The translations under genes and the position numbers were made by a program. From assembly GCF_900177805.1 (NCBI RefSeq), contig NZ_FXAX01000002.1, forward strand, positions 186,001 through 250,000: DNA of 64,000 nt, in the 5' to 3' direction. The notes beneath the pieces are model-generated. The model ran no database searches. It saw only the letters and a list, made by a program, of their open reading frames with translations, and had not been told where the DNA came from. Numbering within the stretch: the first letter of the stretch is position 1; the number at the start of each line of letters is the position of its first letter. Of this stretch, positions 38,041 through 46,774 are shown piece after piece. The DNA comes from Fibrobacter sp. UWB13 (GTDB lineage: Bacteria; Fibrobacterota; Fibrobacteria; Fibrobacterales; Fibrobacteraceae).

Positions 38041-38991
38041 TTATTCCTTGTACCACTTTGGAGGATCACATTCCAAAGGAGATCCAACAAACAATTCAAA
38101 CATATTTGCGTCTTTTGAGACCTTCCATTTACTGATGTTACCGCTGAATTCAGAATCTGCAAACATGGCTTCCATTGTAGTTACTTTGGACACGTTCCAT
38201 TTGCTGATGTCGCCATTGAATCGGGACCGATCAAACATAGAATTCATGCTAGTCACATTCGATACGTTCCATTTGCTGATGTCGCCATCGAACGGAGATT
38301 CTTTGAACATAAAGTCCATACTCGTCACATTTGACACATTCCACTGACTGATGTCACCATCAAATTGCGAATCAGCAAACATAAAACTCATGTCGGTCAC
38401 ATTGGATACATCCCACTTGCTGATGTCACCGTTGAAAGCCGATCCGCAGAACATAAAGTTCATACTCGTCACATTTGATACGTTCCATTTGCTGATATCG
38501 CCACTGAACGGAGTATGTTTGAACATAGAGTCCATCGTCGTCACATTTGACACATTCCACTTACTGATATCGCCGTTAAATCGGGACCCTTCAAACATAA
38601 ATCTCATATCAGTCACATTGGACACATCCCACTTGCTGATGTCGCCATTAAATTTGCTTTCCATGAACAGTTCGTTCATTTCCGTAACTTTAGATACGTC
38701 AATGAAATTCAAATCGCAATTTTCGCCATCCTTTTTTATGGCAGCTTTTATCAGCTTTATTAAGTCATTTTTGTCTTTCGCGACGACAATTTTTTGTTCA
38801 GAGGATTTTTTAGTTGCTGCGGGCTTCTTGGCAGCAGCGGGTTTCTTGGTTGCAGTTGCCTTTGGAGACGCCACTGCCTTCTTGGCCGTAGGAGACTTTT
38901 TAGCAACCGTAGCCTTTTTAGCAGTAGTTGTCTTTGATGATTCTGCAGCTTTTTTGGAGACAGCTTTCTTTGCTTTTGCCTTTTCAGTCAT
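38041..38991 (-). CDS. DUF285 repeat protein with lysine-rich N-terminal tail, paralogue F (first gene of the array)
   Basis: 316 residues. Tail [20 protein letters not shown] ... [12 protein letters not shown], one cap ([14 protein letters not shown] ... [14 protein letters not shown]), eight repeats and [11 protein letters not shown]. It is the promoter-proximal gene of the array. The upstream sequence has the AAAAAAAGGCTGGTAAAT leader and an AT-rich stretch with GTATATTTAAT. All six paralogues share direction, leader and end, and the gaps between them are 18-44 bases, so they are probably one transcript that may continue into DUF2779-McrB-McrC. Confidence 0.82.
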   Translation of the reverse strand: MTEKAKAKKAVSKKAAESSKTTTAKKATVAKKSPTAKKAVASPKATATKKPAAAKKPAATKKSSEQKIVVAKDKNDLIKLIKAAIKKDGENCDLNFIDVSKVTEMNELFMESKFNGDISKWDVSNVTDMRFMFEGSRFNGDISKWNVSNVTTMDSMFKHTPFSGDISKWNVSNVTSMNFMFCGSAFNGDISKWDVSNVTDMSFMFADSQFDGDISQWNVSNVTSMDFMFKESPFDGDISKWNVSNVTSMNSMFDRSRFNGDISKWNVSKVTTMEAMFADSEFSGNISKWKVSKDANMFELFVGSPLECDPPKWYKE

Positions 38992-39042
38992 ATTTACCAG
39001 CCTTTTTTTGAAATTAAATATACTCTAAAAAACACTATGTAC
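38992..39042 (-). promoter_or_regulatory. probable promoter and leader of the DUF285 array
   Basis: In the minus direction: TTTTTTAGAGTATATTTAAT (a -10-like TATATT), then the AAAAAAAGGCTGGTAAAT leader before the ATG at 38991. No operator of the hemicellulase type is present here. Confidence 0.4.
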
Positions 39043-39093
39043 GCCAAAAACGTTTCAAAAAGCTTACGTTTTTAAGAAATACCATTTTTGAAC

Positions 39094-39127
39094 AAAAAAA
39101 AACGGCAACCCGGAGGTCGCCATTTTG
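39094..39127 (-). terminator. intrinsic terminator of the GH43/GH141-like operon
   Basis: GGCGACC-TCCG-GGTTGCC hairpin (minus direction) followed by a run of nine T. Confidence 0.8.
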
Positions 39128-39137
39128 AAATGTTACT

Positions 39138-39180
39138 GGATCCTTCGACTTCGAGGCTACGCCTCTTCGCTCAGGATGAC
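39138..39180. repeat. dispersed short repeat, GGATCC...AGGATGAC family, copy 3
   Basis: GGATCCTTCGACTTCGAGG, a CTACG centre, then CCTCTTCGCTCAGGATGAC. It lies between the terminator and the stop codon of the GH43 gene. It is the longest copy in the window. Confidence 0.65.
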
Positions 39181-39188
39181 ACGCTGCG

Positions 39189-41255
39189 TTACTTCACGAG
39201 GACGCGGAAGGTCTTGGACTGACCAACGCTGCGGACCATGTACACACCCGGCGTAAAGCCTGCGGCGCGGATGGACTTAGCAACGCTCTGACCGTTGACT
39301 TCGACGTTGCCGAGGAACTTGCCGGTCATGCCAAAGACTGCGTAAATCTTTTCAGGAATCTGGAGTTCCACGCGAGTCTTCTGGAGTGCAATCGGGCTTT
39401 CTTCGCAGTCAAAGCCCATGCAGAACTTGAACCAGTCTACGTTCACGAAGTTCCCGACAATCTGCATTCTGAGTACATGTTCGCCCTTCGGGATTTCCTT
39501 GGTCTTTGCTTCAACCGTAGAATAATGATCCCAATCTTCGCCCTTCTCGGCCTTGATGACATCGGTAATTTCCTTGCCATCAACGTAGAACTGGACGCCG
39601 ACATCATCAGATGCCGTAGCCATGTTCAAACGAACCGTGTATTCAGACGCAATCTGGTTATCGATAGTGTATTCCACCCATTCGCCATCTTCGGTGTAAC
39701 CGAGAGCATAGCCCTTAGACTTGTCCGCAGAGTCAATTTGCACGATGTCCACTTCATCTTCGCGATAGGCGCCGCCCTTGTTTTCGCGGTCGTTATCGTA
39801 GAAGGCCTTGTTGTGACCACCGACATCGTAATCTTCCGCTTCAATCTTGCCCGGGATTGCAGATGCGACTTCCTTGAACGGGGTCTGCGGAACAGCAGTC
39901 TTTTCGCTTTCCATGTACCAATAGTCGAAATCGAAACCGCCCTGCTTGACGACGAAGAACAAGTCTTCAACGCCTGCGGCATCGCTCAAGTCGAAGGTGT
40001 TTTCTTGCCAGCTAGAGCTTGCCGGGATGTTCATCGTTGCAAGTGTTGCTCCAGTTTCGGACTTGGCATGGAGTTCAATCTTACCGCCATTACCTCTCGT
40101 GCAAACGATGATGCGGTCTGCGCCATCACCCATGTCCACGGAGCGAACCTTTGTATAGAAGTTCGAGCCCATGTTGGTGAGGTAGACGTTATCGCCCTGC
40201 TTTGCCACATGCTTGATGATGGTGTACCCACCGCTCTTGTCAACGTTAATGCCACCGACCCAAGACTTCGTTTCGGCTTCAACGCGAGTGAACGGGTCAA
40301 GGTTCTTGATCGGCTTCTTGACGCCATCATTCGTAGACTTGATGGTCGGAATTGTACCGTCAGCATTCCAGGTGAATTCTTCGACGGCGGTAGAACGGCT
40401 ATAGCCACCGCCACTCACGTTCTTCTGGTTGTGATAGAAGAAGAAGCTACGGCCCTTGAAGTCAATGAGACCGGAATGGTTTGTGAACGCAGTCCCGTTG
40501 CCCTGATCCATGATGACGCCGCCCCACTTCCACGGACCCGTCGGAGAATCACTGGTGGAGTAAGAAATCTTTTCGGGCACGCCATGGGAAGCGTAAATCA
40601 TGTAATATTTTTTGTCACGCTTGTGGATCCACGGGCCTTCTGTGTAAACGGAGTTTCCGCTCGGAGAGAAGCCACGACTCATATCCGTCACCTTGATATC
40701 GCCATCGAACTCAATCATGTTTTCTTTGAGCTTGGCGTAATAGAGCTTCGGGTTGCCCCAGTAGAGCCATGCCTGGCCATCATCGTCAATCCAAACGGTC
40801 GGGTCAATGTAATCCCAGTTCGGACCTGCAAGATGCTGACCATTACGAGCATCCTTGAACGGACCTTCCGGCTTGTCGGCCACAGCGACGTTAATAGCGC
40901 GGCCACCGCGAGTCGATTCTACAGTCACGTAGTAGTAATACTTGCCATTGCGACGAACAACTTGAGCAGCCCAGTCACCGTTTTTCTTGGCATTGCCACC
41001 AAAGCTTTCATTCGTGAGGATAAGCTCGCCCATATCGGTCCAGTTCACCATATCGGTGGTGCAAGAAACACGCCAGCCGTGCATGGTAAAGAAGGAACCG
41101 CCTTCGTCGTTACCCGTGTACACGCAGACGGTATCGCCAAACACAACCGGAGCCGGGTCAGGCGAATAGTACGTCTGGATAATCGGATTTTCAGCAAGCG
41201 CATTGGACGCAAAACCAAGTCCAAACGCGAGAAGTATTTTACTAGTCATCTTCAT
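39189..41255 (-). CDS. GH43 arabinofuranosidase/xylosidase-type enzyme with two CBM6-like modules and C-terminal module
   Basis: 688 residues. Signal peptide about 1-21 (SNALA-ENP). The five-bladed GH43 domain has general base D33 (SPDPAPV), D151 (YIDPTVW) and general acid E206 (TEGPWIHK), so it is an inverting enzyme. A first CBM6-like domain (about 335-460, RVEAETKSWVGG), a second (about 468-605, IPGKIEAEDYDVGG) and the shared sorting-type tail (YAVFGMTGKFLGNVEV ... GVYMVRSV) follow. It should remove arabinose or xylose from arabinoxylan. GGGGTGAAAT precedes the first ATG; Met3 is an alternative start. Only 19 bases separate it from the GH141-like gene upstream, so they form an operon. Confidence 0.92.
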   Translation of the reverse strand: MKMTSKILLAFGLGFASNALAENPIIQTYYSPDPAPVVFGDTVCVYTGNDEGGSFFTMHGWRVSCTTDMVNWTDMGELILTNESFGGNAKKNGDWAAQVVRRNGKYYYYVTVESTRGGRAINVAVADKPEGPFKDARNGQHLAGPNWDYIDPTVWIDDDGQAWLYWGNPKLYYAKLKENMIEFDGDIKVTDMSRGFSPSGNSVYTEGPWIHKRDKKYYMIYASHGVPEKISYSTSDSPTGPWKWGGVIMDQGNGTAFTNHSGLIDFKGRSFFFYHNQKNVSGGGYSRSTAVEEFTWNADGTIPTIKSTNDGVKKPIKNLDPFTRVEAETKSWVGGINVDKSGGYTIIKHVAKQGDNVYLTNMGSNFYTKVRSVDMGDGADRIIVCTRGNGGKIELHAKSETGATLATMNIPASSSWQENTFDLSDAAGVEDLFFVVKQGGFDFDYWYMESEKTAVPQTPFKEVASAIPGKIEAEDYDVGGHNKAFYDNDRENKGGAYREDEVDIVQIDSADKSKGYALGYTEDGEWVEYTIDNQIASEYTVRLNMATASDDVGVQFYVDGKEITDVIKAEKGEDWDHYSTVEAKTKEIPKGEHVLRMQIVGNFVNVDWFKFCMGFDCEESPIALQKTRVELQIPEKIYAVFGMTGKFLGNVEVNGQSVAKSIRAAGFTPGVYMVRSVGQSKTFRVLVK

Positions 41256-41277
41256 ATTTCACCCCATTTTCCCTAAA

Positions 41278-43875
41278 CTACTTCACCTGAATCATTTTGC
41301 CAAAGGCCTTGTTCACGCTCTGGACAAAGTAGACTCCAGACTTAAAGTTCTTTGCATGCATTGCCTGCATCACAGAGCTTGTCGTCGGCATGCCCATCAA
41401 GCGGATAGCACCCATGTGATGACCGCGGATATCGAACACGTTCAGCGTAGAGCTGCGAGAGATATCCATGTTCAAACCGTAACGGACGCTCGGCTTGATC
41501 GAAAGGATTTCTTCCTTGGACTTGCCAAACTTGATCCAGTCAATGTTCAGGTAAGTACCCGTGATAGCCACGCGAAGCACATGTTCACCAGCTTCAAGAG
41601 CGGTGGTCTTTCCTTCGACCACGTCGTAAGTGTTCCAGTCTTCGCCCTTCGGGGCGACAATCGTATCGCTGATAGCCTTGCCATCCAAGAAGAGCTGGAA
41701 GCTAGAGCCTTCGAGACCAGAAGCCACGTTTGCAAGGAACACGTATTCACCAGCTGTGACATTCACGGTGTATTCCATCCATTCACCAGCTTGCGTGTAA
41801 CCCACAGCGTAGCCCTTAGACTTGTCCGTAGAATCAATCTGAGTGATGTCCACGCCATCTTCGCGGTAGGCGCCGCCTTCGTTCACAAAGTCCTTATCGT
41901 TGAAGGAAACGCTCTGGCCACCTTCATCGTAGTTTTCCATTTCGACGGTGCCCGGGATGGTCATGTTTTCGACAAACGGAGCCTGCGGAACCACGTTGGA
42001 GAAATCCGGAAGCGGGATGGTGTTGATGCGATCCCCGATGTTTTTGAATTCGCCCTGGAGGCCTGCTGCTTCGGCAACAGAAGCGATGTAGCCATTGTTG
42101 TTCTTTTCGGTAAACTGACCCGGAGCGTTACGGCCAACGCCACTCGGAGCGTTCTTGTAAGAGTTGTTTTCGACAGCAAAGCCACTAGAGCCTTCGTCAA
42201 GATAAATCGGCAAAATCCAGTAATCCGACCACTTGGACTGGGACATATCATGGATGTAGTTTTCCTTGATTTCGCTACCCGTGCCCTGGTTGCTCAATGT
42301 ATAAATCGGACCGGAGTCGCAAAGCAAACGGGCAATGTGGTGGATGTTGTTCTTATTAATTTTGTTGTTCGTCATGGCTGTTTCGCTCTTGGTCCAGCCA
42401 TAACCCACAGAGATACCGGAATAGTTTGTATAAGACACTTCGTTATTTTCAATGACGACATAACGCGGATACCCGGCGGCAATGCCCACAGCACCCTGAT
42501 GTTCATTCGTCACGTTTGTCACGAGGTTGTAACGGATTGTATCGCGGGTACTGATTTCGTCCTTGTCTTTCGGATTGTACGGGATGTGAATTTCGGTCGT
42601 GGAGTCTTGAGAGAACTTGCCGAGCATAATGCCGCAGCCGCCGATTTCATAGAATACGTTGCCTTCAATCACGTCATCATTTGTACCAGAGACAAAGTCA
42701 AGACCAGTTGCAGCCATCTGCGTGAACGTGCAATTCTTGATTTTGAAATGGTGCGCATTTTCGACGCGGAAACCAGCATCCGGACGCCAGAGGAGGAACT
42801 TGTTAGAGCCAAGACGGCCGTTTTCAGCCATGACTTCGATGTTGAACATACTTGCCTGCAAATCCAGGAAGCCTTCTTCGCTCGGACGCAAGAAATTGGA
42901 GTTTGCAAAGGTTATGCCTTCAAAAGACATGTAACCAACTTTGTTCTTAGTATCCTTACCGAGAATGCTGAAGAGCGTATTGACGCGCGGAACGACAACA
43001 TTTGCGGTCGCCATGCTTTCGCCTTCACGGGCCTTGTAGTAAAGCGTGTTGGTCGATTCGTCGAGGTACCATTCACCCGGCTGGTCGATAAATTCGTATG
43101 CGTTTTCGAGGTAGTAGACCTGCTGCTTCGGCGGATTACTCATGAAAGCGGTACCGAGCATCGGGTACTTGCGGCGGAAAAGCTTGCTTCTTTCAGGATC
43201 CTGCGGTTCAAACTTGAAGGTATTGCCCTGCTGAGAAATCTTGTCAAGACGCAAGATGCTTTCGGCCCATGCAATCATCAAATGGATTTCGACCTTCTTC
43301 GGATTCTTCCAGTCCGTAGACTTGACATCGCTGCTGTTCAGGAGGAAGGCGCTGCCGGCAGAGTCCACTTTGTTCAAGCGGAAGAAGTTATGGTCGCCGT
43401 TATCGAGCAAGTTCGGCATACGCGCGCGAATTGCCTTTTTGCCGTTCACGTACATTTGGCGGAAACGGGCATCGACACCTTCGACCTTCCAGATATTGTT
43501 CTTTTCATCGTGAATCGTCCAGCCAGACATCGGGATACCGCCCGTAATAAGCGGAGTTTCGTTCGGATAGGCTTTATAGCGGACGTAGAAACCATCCTTA
43601 CCGCCATCAGCCTCAGTAAAATTGACCGTAGACGAAAGCTGATAGGTTCCGCCACGAAGAATGACGGAAATATCTCCCGTCATGGTACCGTTGATGGCGC
43701 GCACGGCCTTTTGGGCCTGCGTAATCGTCTTGAACGGGGCCTCTTCGGTACCCTTGTTGGAATCGCTGCCATTGGGAGCGACATAGAAAGTAGCCTGATC
43801 AGCGGCGGTAGCAACAGTAACACCCAGGAAGAGTGCAGAAACTGCGGCAAGATGACCAATTGTTTTGAAGCTCAT
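41278..43875 (-). CDS. right-handed beta-helix glycoside hydrolase, GH141-like, with CBM6 and C-terminal module
   Basis: 865 residues from the ATG at 43875, which follows GAGGTTAGGT; the earlier GTG at 43887 overlaps that site. Signal peptide about 1-25. The N-terminal FYVAPNGSDSNKGTEEAPFK, the LRGGTYQLSSTVNFTEADGG segment and the long run of helix rungs (VIEGNVFYEIGGCGI, VIENNEVSYTNYSG, INKNNIHHIARLL) indicate a parallel beta-helix. The opening fits GH141, a family with alpha-L-fucosidase and xylanase members; pectate-lyase-like or GH120 folds are alternatives. CBM6 (about 645-775) and the shared tail (NVFDIRGHHMGAIRLMG ... GVYFVQSV) follow. It is the first gene of a two-gene operon with GH43. 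Confidence 0.8.
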   Translation of the reverse strand: MSFKTIGHLAAVSALFLGVTVATAADQATFYVAPNGSDSNKGTEEAPFKTITQAQKAVRAINGTMTGDISVILRGGTYQLSSTVNFTEADGGKDGFYVRYKAYPNETPLITGGIPMSGWTIHDEKNNIWKVEGVDARFRQMYVNGKKAIRARMPNLLDNGDHNFFRLNKVDSAGSAFLLNSSDVKSTDWKNPKKVEIHLMIAWAESILRLDKISQQGNTFKFEPQDPERSKLFRRKYPMLGTAFMSNPPKQQVYYLENAYEFIDQPGEWYLDESTNTLYYKAREGESMATANVVVPRVNTLFSILGKDTKNKVGYMSFEGITFANSNFLRPSEEGFLDLQASMFNIEVMAENGRLGSNKFLLWRPDAGFRVENAHHFKIKNCTFTQMAATGLDFVSGTNDDVIEGNVFYEIGGCGIMLGKFSQDSTTEIHIPYNPKDKDEISTRDTIRYNLVTNVTNEHQGAVGIAAGYPRYVVIENNEVSYTNYSGISVGYGWTKSETAMTNNKINKNNIHHIARLLCDSGPIYTLSNQGTGSEIKENYIHDMSQSKWSDYWILPIYLDEGSSGFAVENNSYKNAPSGVGRNAPGQFTEKNNNGYIASVAEAAGLQGEFKNIGDRINTIPLPDFSNVVPQAPFVENMTIPGTVEMENYDEGGQSVSFNDKDFVNEGGAYREDGVDITQIDSTDKSKGYAVGYTQAGEWMEYTVNVTAGEYVFLANVASGLEGSSFQLFLDGKAISDTIVAPKGEDWNTYDVVEGKTTALEAGEHVLRVAITGTYLNIDWIKFGKSKEEILSIKPSVRYGLNMDISRSSTLNVFDIRGHHMGAIRLMGMPTTSSVMQAMHAKNFKSGVYFVQSVNKAFGKMIQVK

Positions 43876-43970
43876 ACCTAACCTCACGTTTAAAAACCAA
43901 ACATAGTTTGCCCTAACAACACTTTAAAATTATTCTCGAAAATGCGTTTTTTTCATGTTTTAAGGCGAGA

Positions 43971-43992
43971 TATTGTGGACTGTTTATCCATA
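43971..43992 (-). promoter_or_regulatory. putative hemicellulase-regulon operator (GH141-like/GH43 operon)
   Basis: In the gene direction the core is ATGGATAAACAGTCCACAA. It is about 96 bp from the ATG at 43875. A -10-like element (ATTTTAAAGT) lies about 43921-43930. Confidence 0.5.
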
Positions 43993-44046
43993 GCTATGGG
44001 AGTGTGGAATATTCTTTTTTAGAAGGAGTACCGCGACAAAAAACAC

Positions 44047-44076
44047 AAAATGCCCCGCGGGAGTGCGGGGCATTTT
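44047..44076. terminator. strong bidirectional terminator behind GH27
   Basis: AAAATGCCCCGC / GCGGGGCATTTT, a perfect 12-base-pair stem with a 6-base loop. It serves the GH27 gene on the minus strand. Confidence 0.9.
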
Positions 44077-44125
44077 GAATGTGTGAGGAGAAATTTCGCG
44101 AGAGGGCGGCGTCCTCCCTAGTCTT

Positions 44126-46021
44126 TTACTTAGCGACGTTTACGCGGTAGATTTGGCTACCCTTGACGGAGCGCATCATGTACGTGCCACGGGCGTAGCC
44201 AGCGTTTTCGAGAGCCTGCGACATGCTTGCACCGTTCAAGTCCACGCGGCCGAGGTGCTTACCCGTAGCGCTGAACACGTTATAGGAGTTTTCGGATTCA
44301 AACGACGTGAGATGAACCTTATTCAGCCCCACCGTTCCATCGGTAAACTCAATCCAGTCAATGTCCATCCAGTCACCGGTTACCGTAAAGCGGAGAATGT
44401 GTTCGCCTTCGGTCAGGCTCACCTTCGCTTCAACCGTGTTGTAGTCATCATAATTATCTTCGCCAGATTTTGCCTGCGGAACAGCAATTTCTTCGGTAAT
44501 GTCCTTCCCATCCATGGAGAGCTTGAAGCTCGAGGTGCTATTAGCAGAAGCCACAGAAGCGCTCATTGTGTAAGTACCCGTCTTGGCAACGTTCACGGTG
44601 TATTCGAGCCATTCGCCAGCCTGGTTGTAACCAACGATAATGCCAGAAGCCTTCTTGTAAAGGTCCACGCCGGTACCCGGGCGATAGTCAGAGTCGCCAT
44701 GGTTTTCGGTATCATTTTCGTTGTAGGTGGTGTTGCCCTCACCCACGCCGTTGATGTCAAAGTCTTCCACTTCGATTTTTCCCGGAATGGCGAGAGCCTT
44801 ACCCTTGAACGGTTCGCGAGGAACAGGCTTGAGAATCAAACGGAGCAGTGCAGAGCCGTGAGCCGGGAGTTCGATAGAAACGCGGGAAACCGGTCCCAAG
44901 TCCTTCTTTTTCCATGCATCGCGGACTTCTACTTCGCCTTCTACGCCAATGTCTTTAAAGTTGCATTCGACGGTCTGGGTAGAATTGTTGTTATTGAGAA
45001 GCGCCACGGCGATATCGCCATTTTTCAAAGGCTTGGTCCAAACCTGCTTGCCATTCTTGTCAGAAATGCGGTGGCCCTGAACGCCAAGAGAGTCCTGGTT
45101 GATGGCAATCATGTCCTTGTTCAGATAAAGTTCCTTGGTCTCGTTGCTCATGTTGCGTACGTCGGAACTGATCATGATGGGGGCCGCCATGATGGACCAC
45201 ATCGTCATCTGGGAGCGCTGTTCCTCGTAAGAGAGTCCACGGTTGCCCACTTCGAGCATGTCCGGATCGTTCCAATGGCCAGGCTTTGCAATTTGCCAAT
45301 ACTTGTTGTTCGCATCGATAATTTCGTAGACGCCGCGGTACCACGAAGTGGAAATCCATTCGGGACCAATGTCGAAAGTGGTGCGCCAGAGGTTAGCAAT
45401 TTTCGGCATCCAGTCCTTGTATTCCCACATGCAAATGCTGAACACGATGTCGCGTCCGGAATTGCGGAGAGCGTTGGACATTGCAGTGTAATCTTTTTCC
45501 TGCGTTCTCGGATCCGAGTCGCAGTTATCGTACTTCCAGTAGTCCACGCCCCATTCAGCCAATTTCTTGGCGTCCTGAACTTCGCGGCCATTGGAGCCAC
45601 TTTCACTCTGCCAGTTGCTATTGTAATGGTGGCAGGTGCGTTTGCCACGGTCGCCGTAAAGACCGAATTTCAGGCCTTTCTTATGCACGTAATCGGCAAT
45701 GGCCTTCATGCCACTCGGGAAAGTCTTCGGGTTGTTCTGGAGGTTGCCCTGGGCATCGCGCTTGGTGTCCATCCAGTTATCGTCAAGGTTCAGGTAGATG
45801 TAGCCCGCATCCTTCAGGCCGGAATTGACCATCGCGTCGGCAATTTCCTGAATCTGCTTTTCGTTGATGTTTTCGTGGAAAACGTTCCAGCTGTTCCATC
45901 CGAGCGGGGGCGTAAGCACCAAGCTATCCGGATGCGCAAAGGCTTGGGAAACCAATCCCGCTAAAGCCAAAGAAGCTAGCACTCCAAACTTGCGACCATT
46001 TTTCTTGTTCAAACCAAACAT
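44126..46021 (-). CDS. GH27 alpha-galactosidase with CBM6 and C-terminal module
   Basis: 631 residues from the ATG at 46021, which follows AGGAGTGCTT; a GTG at 46027 is too close to the Shine-Dalgarno. Signal peptide about 1-29 (SQAFA-HPD). GH27 hallmarks: LTPPLGWNSWN, YLNLDDNW, nucleophile D165 in DYWKYDNC, and the acid/base aspartate at about D217 in LWRTTFDIG. The enzyme removes alpha-galactose, e.g. from galactoglucomannan or galactosylated xylan. An antiparallel beta domain precedes CBM6 (about 405-545; IPGKIEVEDFDING). The shared C-terminal module (YNVFSATGKHLGRVDL ... GTYMMRSVKGS) ends the protein. It is transcribed divergently from the conflict-type cassette at 46226. Confidence 0.94.
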   Translation of the reverse strand: MFGLNKKNGRKFGVLASLALAGLVSQAFAHPDSLVLTPPLGWNSWNVFHENINEKQIQEIADAMVNSGLKDAGYIYLNLDDNWMDTKRDAQGNLQNNPKTFPSGMKAIADYVHKKGLKFGLYGDRGKRTCHHYNSNWQSESGSNGREVQDAKKLAEWGVDYWKYDNCDSDPRTQEKDYTAMSNALRNSGRDIVFSICMWEYKDWMPKIANLWRTTFDIGPEWISTSWYRGVYEIIDANNKYWQIAKPGHWNDPDMLEVGNRGLSYEEQRSQMTMWSIMAAPIMISSDVRNMSNETKELYLNKDMIAINQDSLGVQGHRISDKNGKQVWTKPLKNGDIAVALLNNNNSTQTVECNFKDIGVEGEVEVRDAWKKKDLGPVSRVSIELPAHGSALLRLILKPVPREPFKGKALAIPGKIEVEDFDINGVGEGNTTYNENDTENHGDSDYRPGTGVDLYKKASGIIVGYNQAGEWLEYTVNVAKTGTYTMSASVASANSTSSFKLSMDGKDITEEIAVPQAKSGEDNYDDYNTVEAKVSLTEGEHILRFTVTGDWMDIDWIEFTDGTVGLNKVHLTSFESENSYNVFSATGKHLGRVDLNGASMSQALENAGYARGTYMMRSVKGSQIYRVNVAK

Positions 46022-46109
46022 AAGCACTCCTGTATCCTAAGTATTAATCATCCCCAAACTAAAAATACCCCCTAAAAAACAAAAAAATTAAAGGAATTAC
46101 ACATGTTCC

Positions 46110-46135
46110 TTTGACATTTTATCCACGATGGATAA
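46110..46135 (+). promoter_or_regulatory. putative hemicellulase-regulon operator between GH27 and the vWA/FtsK cassette
   Basis: Core TTTGACATTTTATCCACGA, followed by TGGATAA. It is 89 bp from the GH27 ATG and 44 bp from a -10-like TATTTTT (minus strand, 46061-46067). It is also about 90 bp upstream of the first gene of the divergent cassette. Confidence 0.5.
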
Positions 46136-46180
46136 GAATCAACATTTTTTAGGGCAAAACTTCAAAATTTGGGATAATCA

Positions 46181-46225
46181 TACTATTTTTTACAGGTAAT
46201 AAGAAAATGATAAGGAGTTTAAACA
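46181..46225 (+). promoter_or_regulatory. probable promoter end and RBS of the vWA/WXG100/FtsK/UDG-like cassette
   Basis: A -10-like TACTAT at 46181-46186 is followed by an AT-rich leader with AAGGAG eight bases before the ATG at 46226. No confident -35 is seen. Confidence 0.4.
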
Positions 46226-46720
46226 ATGGCCGTTGATTTAAGCAAGTTTAAAAAGAAAGTAGAAAAGAAGCTGCCTATCTTGTTTTTAGTGGAAGAAAAT
46301 AACCATACCAGTCTATCTGCCGATGTAGTGGCGAACATTTTGGAATCCTGTCTAAGAAAAAACATTCACACGGAATTTATGCTTTTTTCCTTTGGCTCCG
46401 AATGGACTTTGAAATTTCCAAAACTAAATAACAATATACCTCACTTTGCGGATCTGGAACATACTAATCTAAGGGAACTACAGCGAATTATCCAAGAAAT
46501 AAGACCATCGAGTCAAACTTTTCTTGGATCGGCATTAGAAGTATGCAAAGCCATTCTTGACGACCCGGAAACAACAAAACCGGACAGGTATAAACCCGTA
46601 GTCATTATAATTGCTTCTAGAGTTCCCGCACAGGGATGGGAAGAACACTTTAAAGATTTATTAAACAACGGACGTAGTTCCAACGCTCAAGTTTACTGGC
46701 TGTATAAAAGTAACACCTAA
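46226..46720 (+). CDS. vWA-fold protein with degenerate metal-binding site (TerY-like)
   Basis: 164 residues, no signal peptide. The pattern of a small vWA domain is readable: a first strand LPILFLVEENNHTS at the place of the DxSxS metal site, FMLFSFGSEW, the SSQTFLGSALEVCKAI helix at the place of the G-T-x-L motif, and KPVVIIIASRVPAQGWEE where TerY-type proteins read TDG-x-P-T. The Asp residues of the metal site are missing, so it probably binds partners without Mg2+. AAGGAG precedes the ATG. First gene of a six-gene plus-strand cassette; it may act as a scaffold for the WXG100/FtsK components. The fold is inferred from pattern only. Confidence 0.7.
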   Translation: MAVDLSKFKKKVEKKLPILFLVEENNHTSLSADVVANILESCLRKNIHTEFMLFSFGSEWTLKFPKLNNNIPHFADLEHTNLRELQRIIQEIRPSSQTFLGSALEVCKAILDDPETTKPDRYKPVVIIIASRVPAQGWEEHFKDLLNNGRSSNAQVYWLYKSNT

Positions 46721-46774
46721 GTTAGTTGAAACGCTCTAATCTTCAAATTTTCAGTTAAAACGGAGATAAAAACT

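Noticed and set aside
32771-38991. CRISPR-like appearance of regularly spaced 72-base repeats
   Set aside because: The periodicity is the 24-codon DUF285 repeat within open frames; repeats are imperfect and in frame, with no constant repeat and unique spacer.
41203-43881. 892-codon plus-strand frame opposite the GH141-like gene
   Set aside because: It is an antisense shadow produced by G+C bias at third positions; the minus strand carries signal peptide, beta-helix and CBM6.
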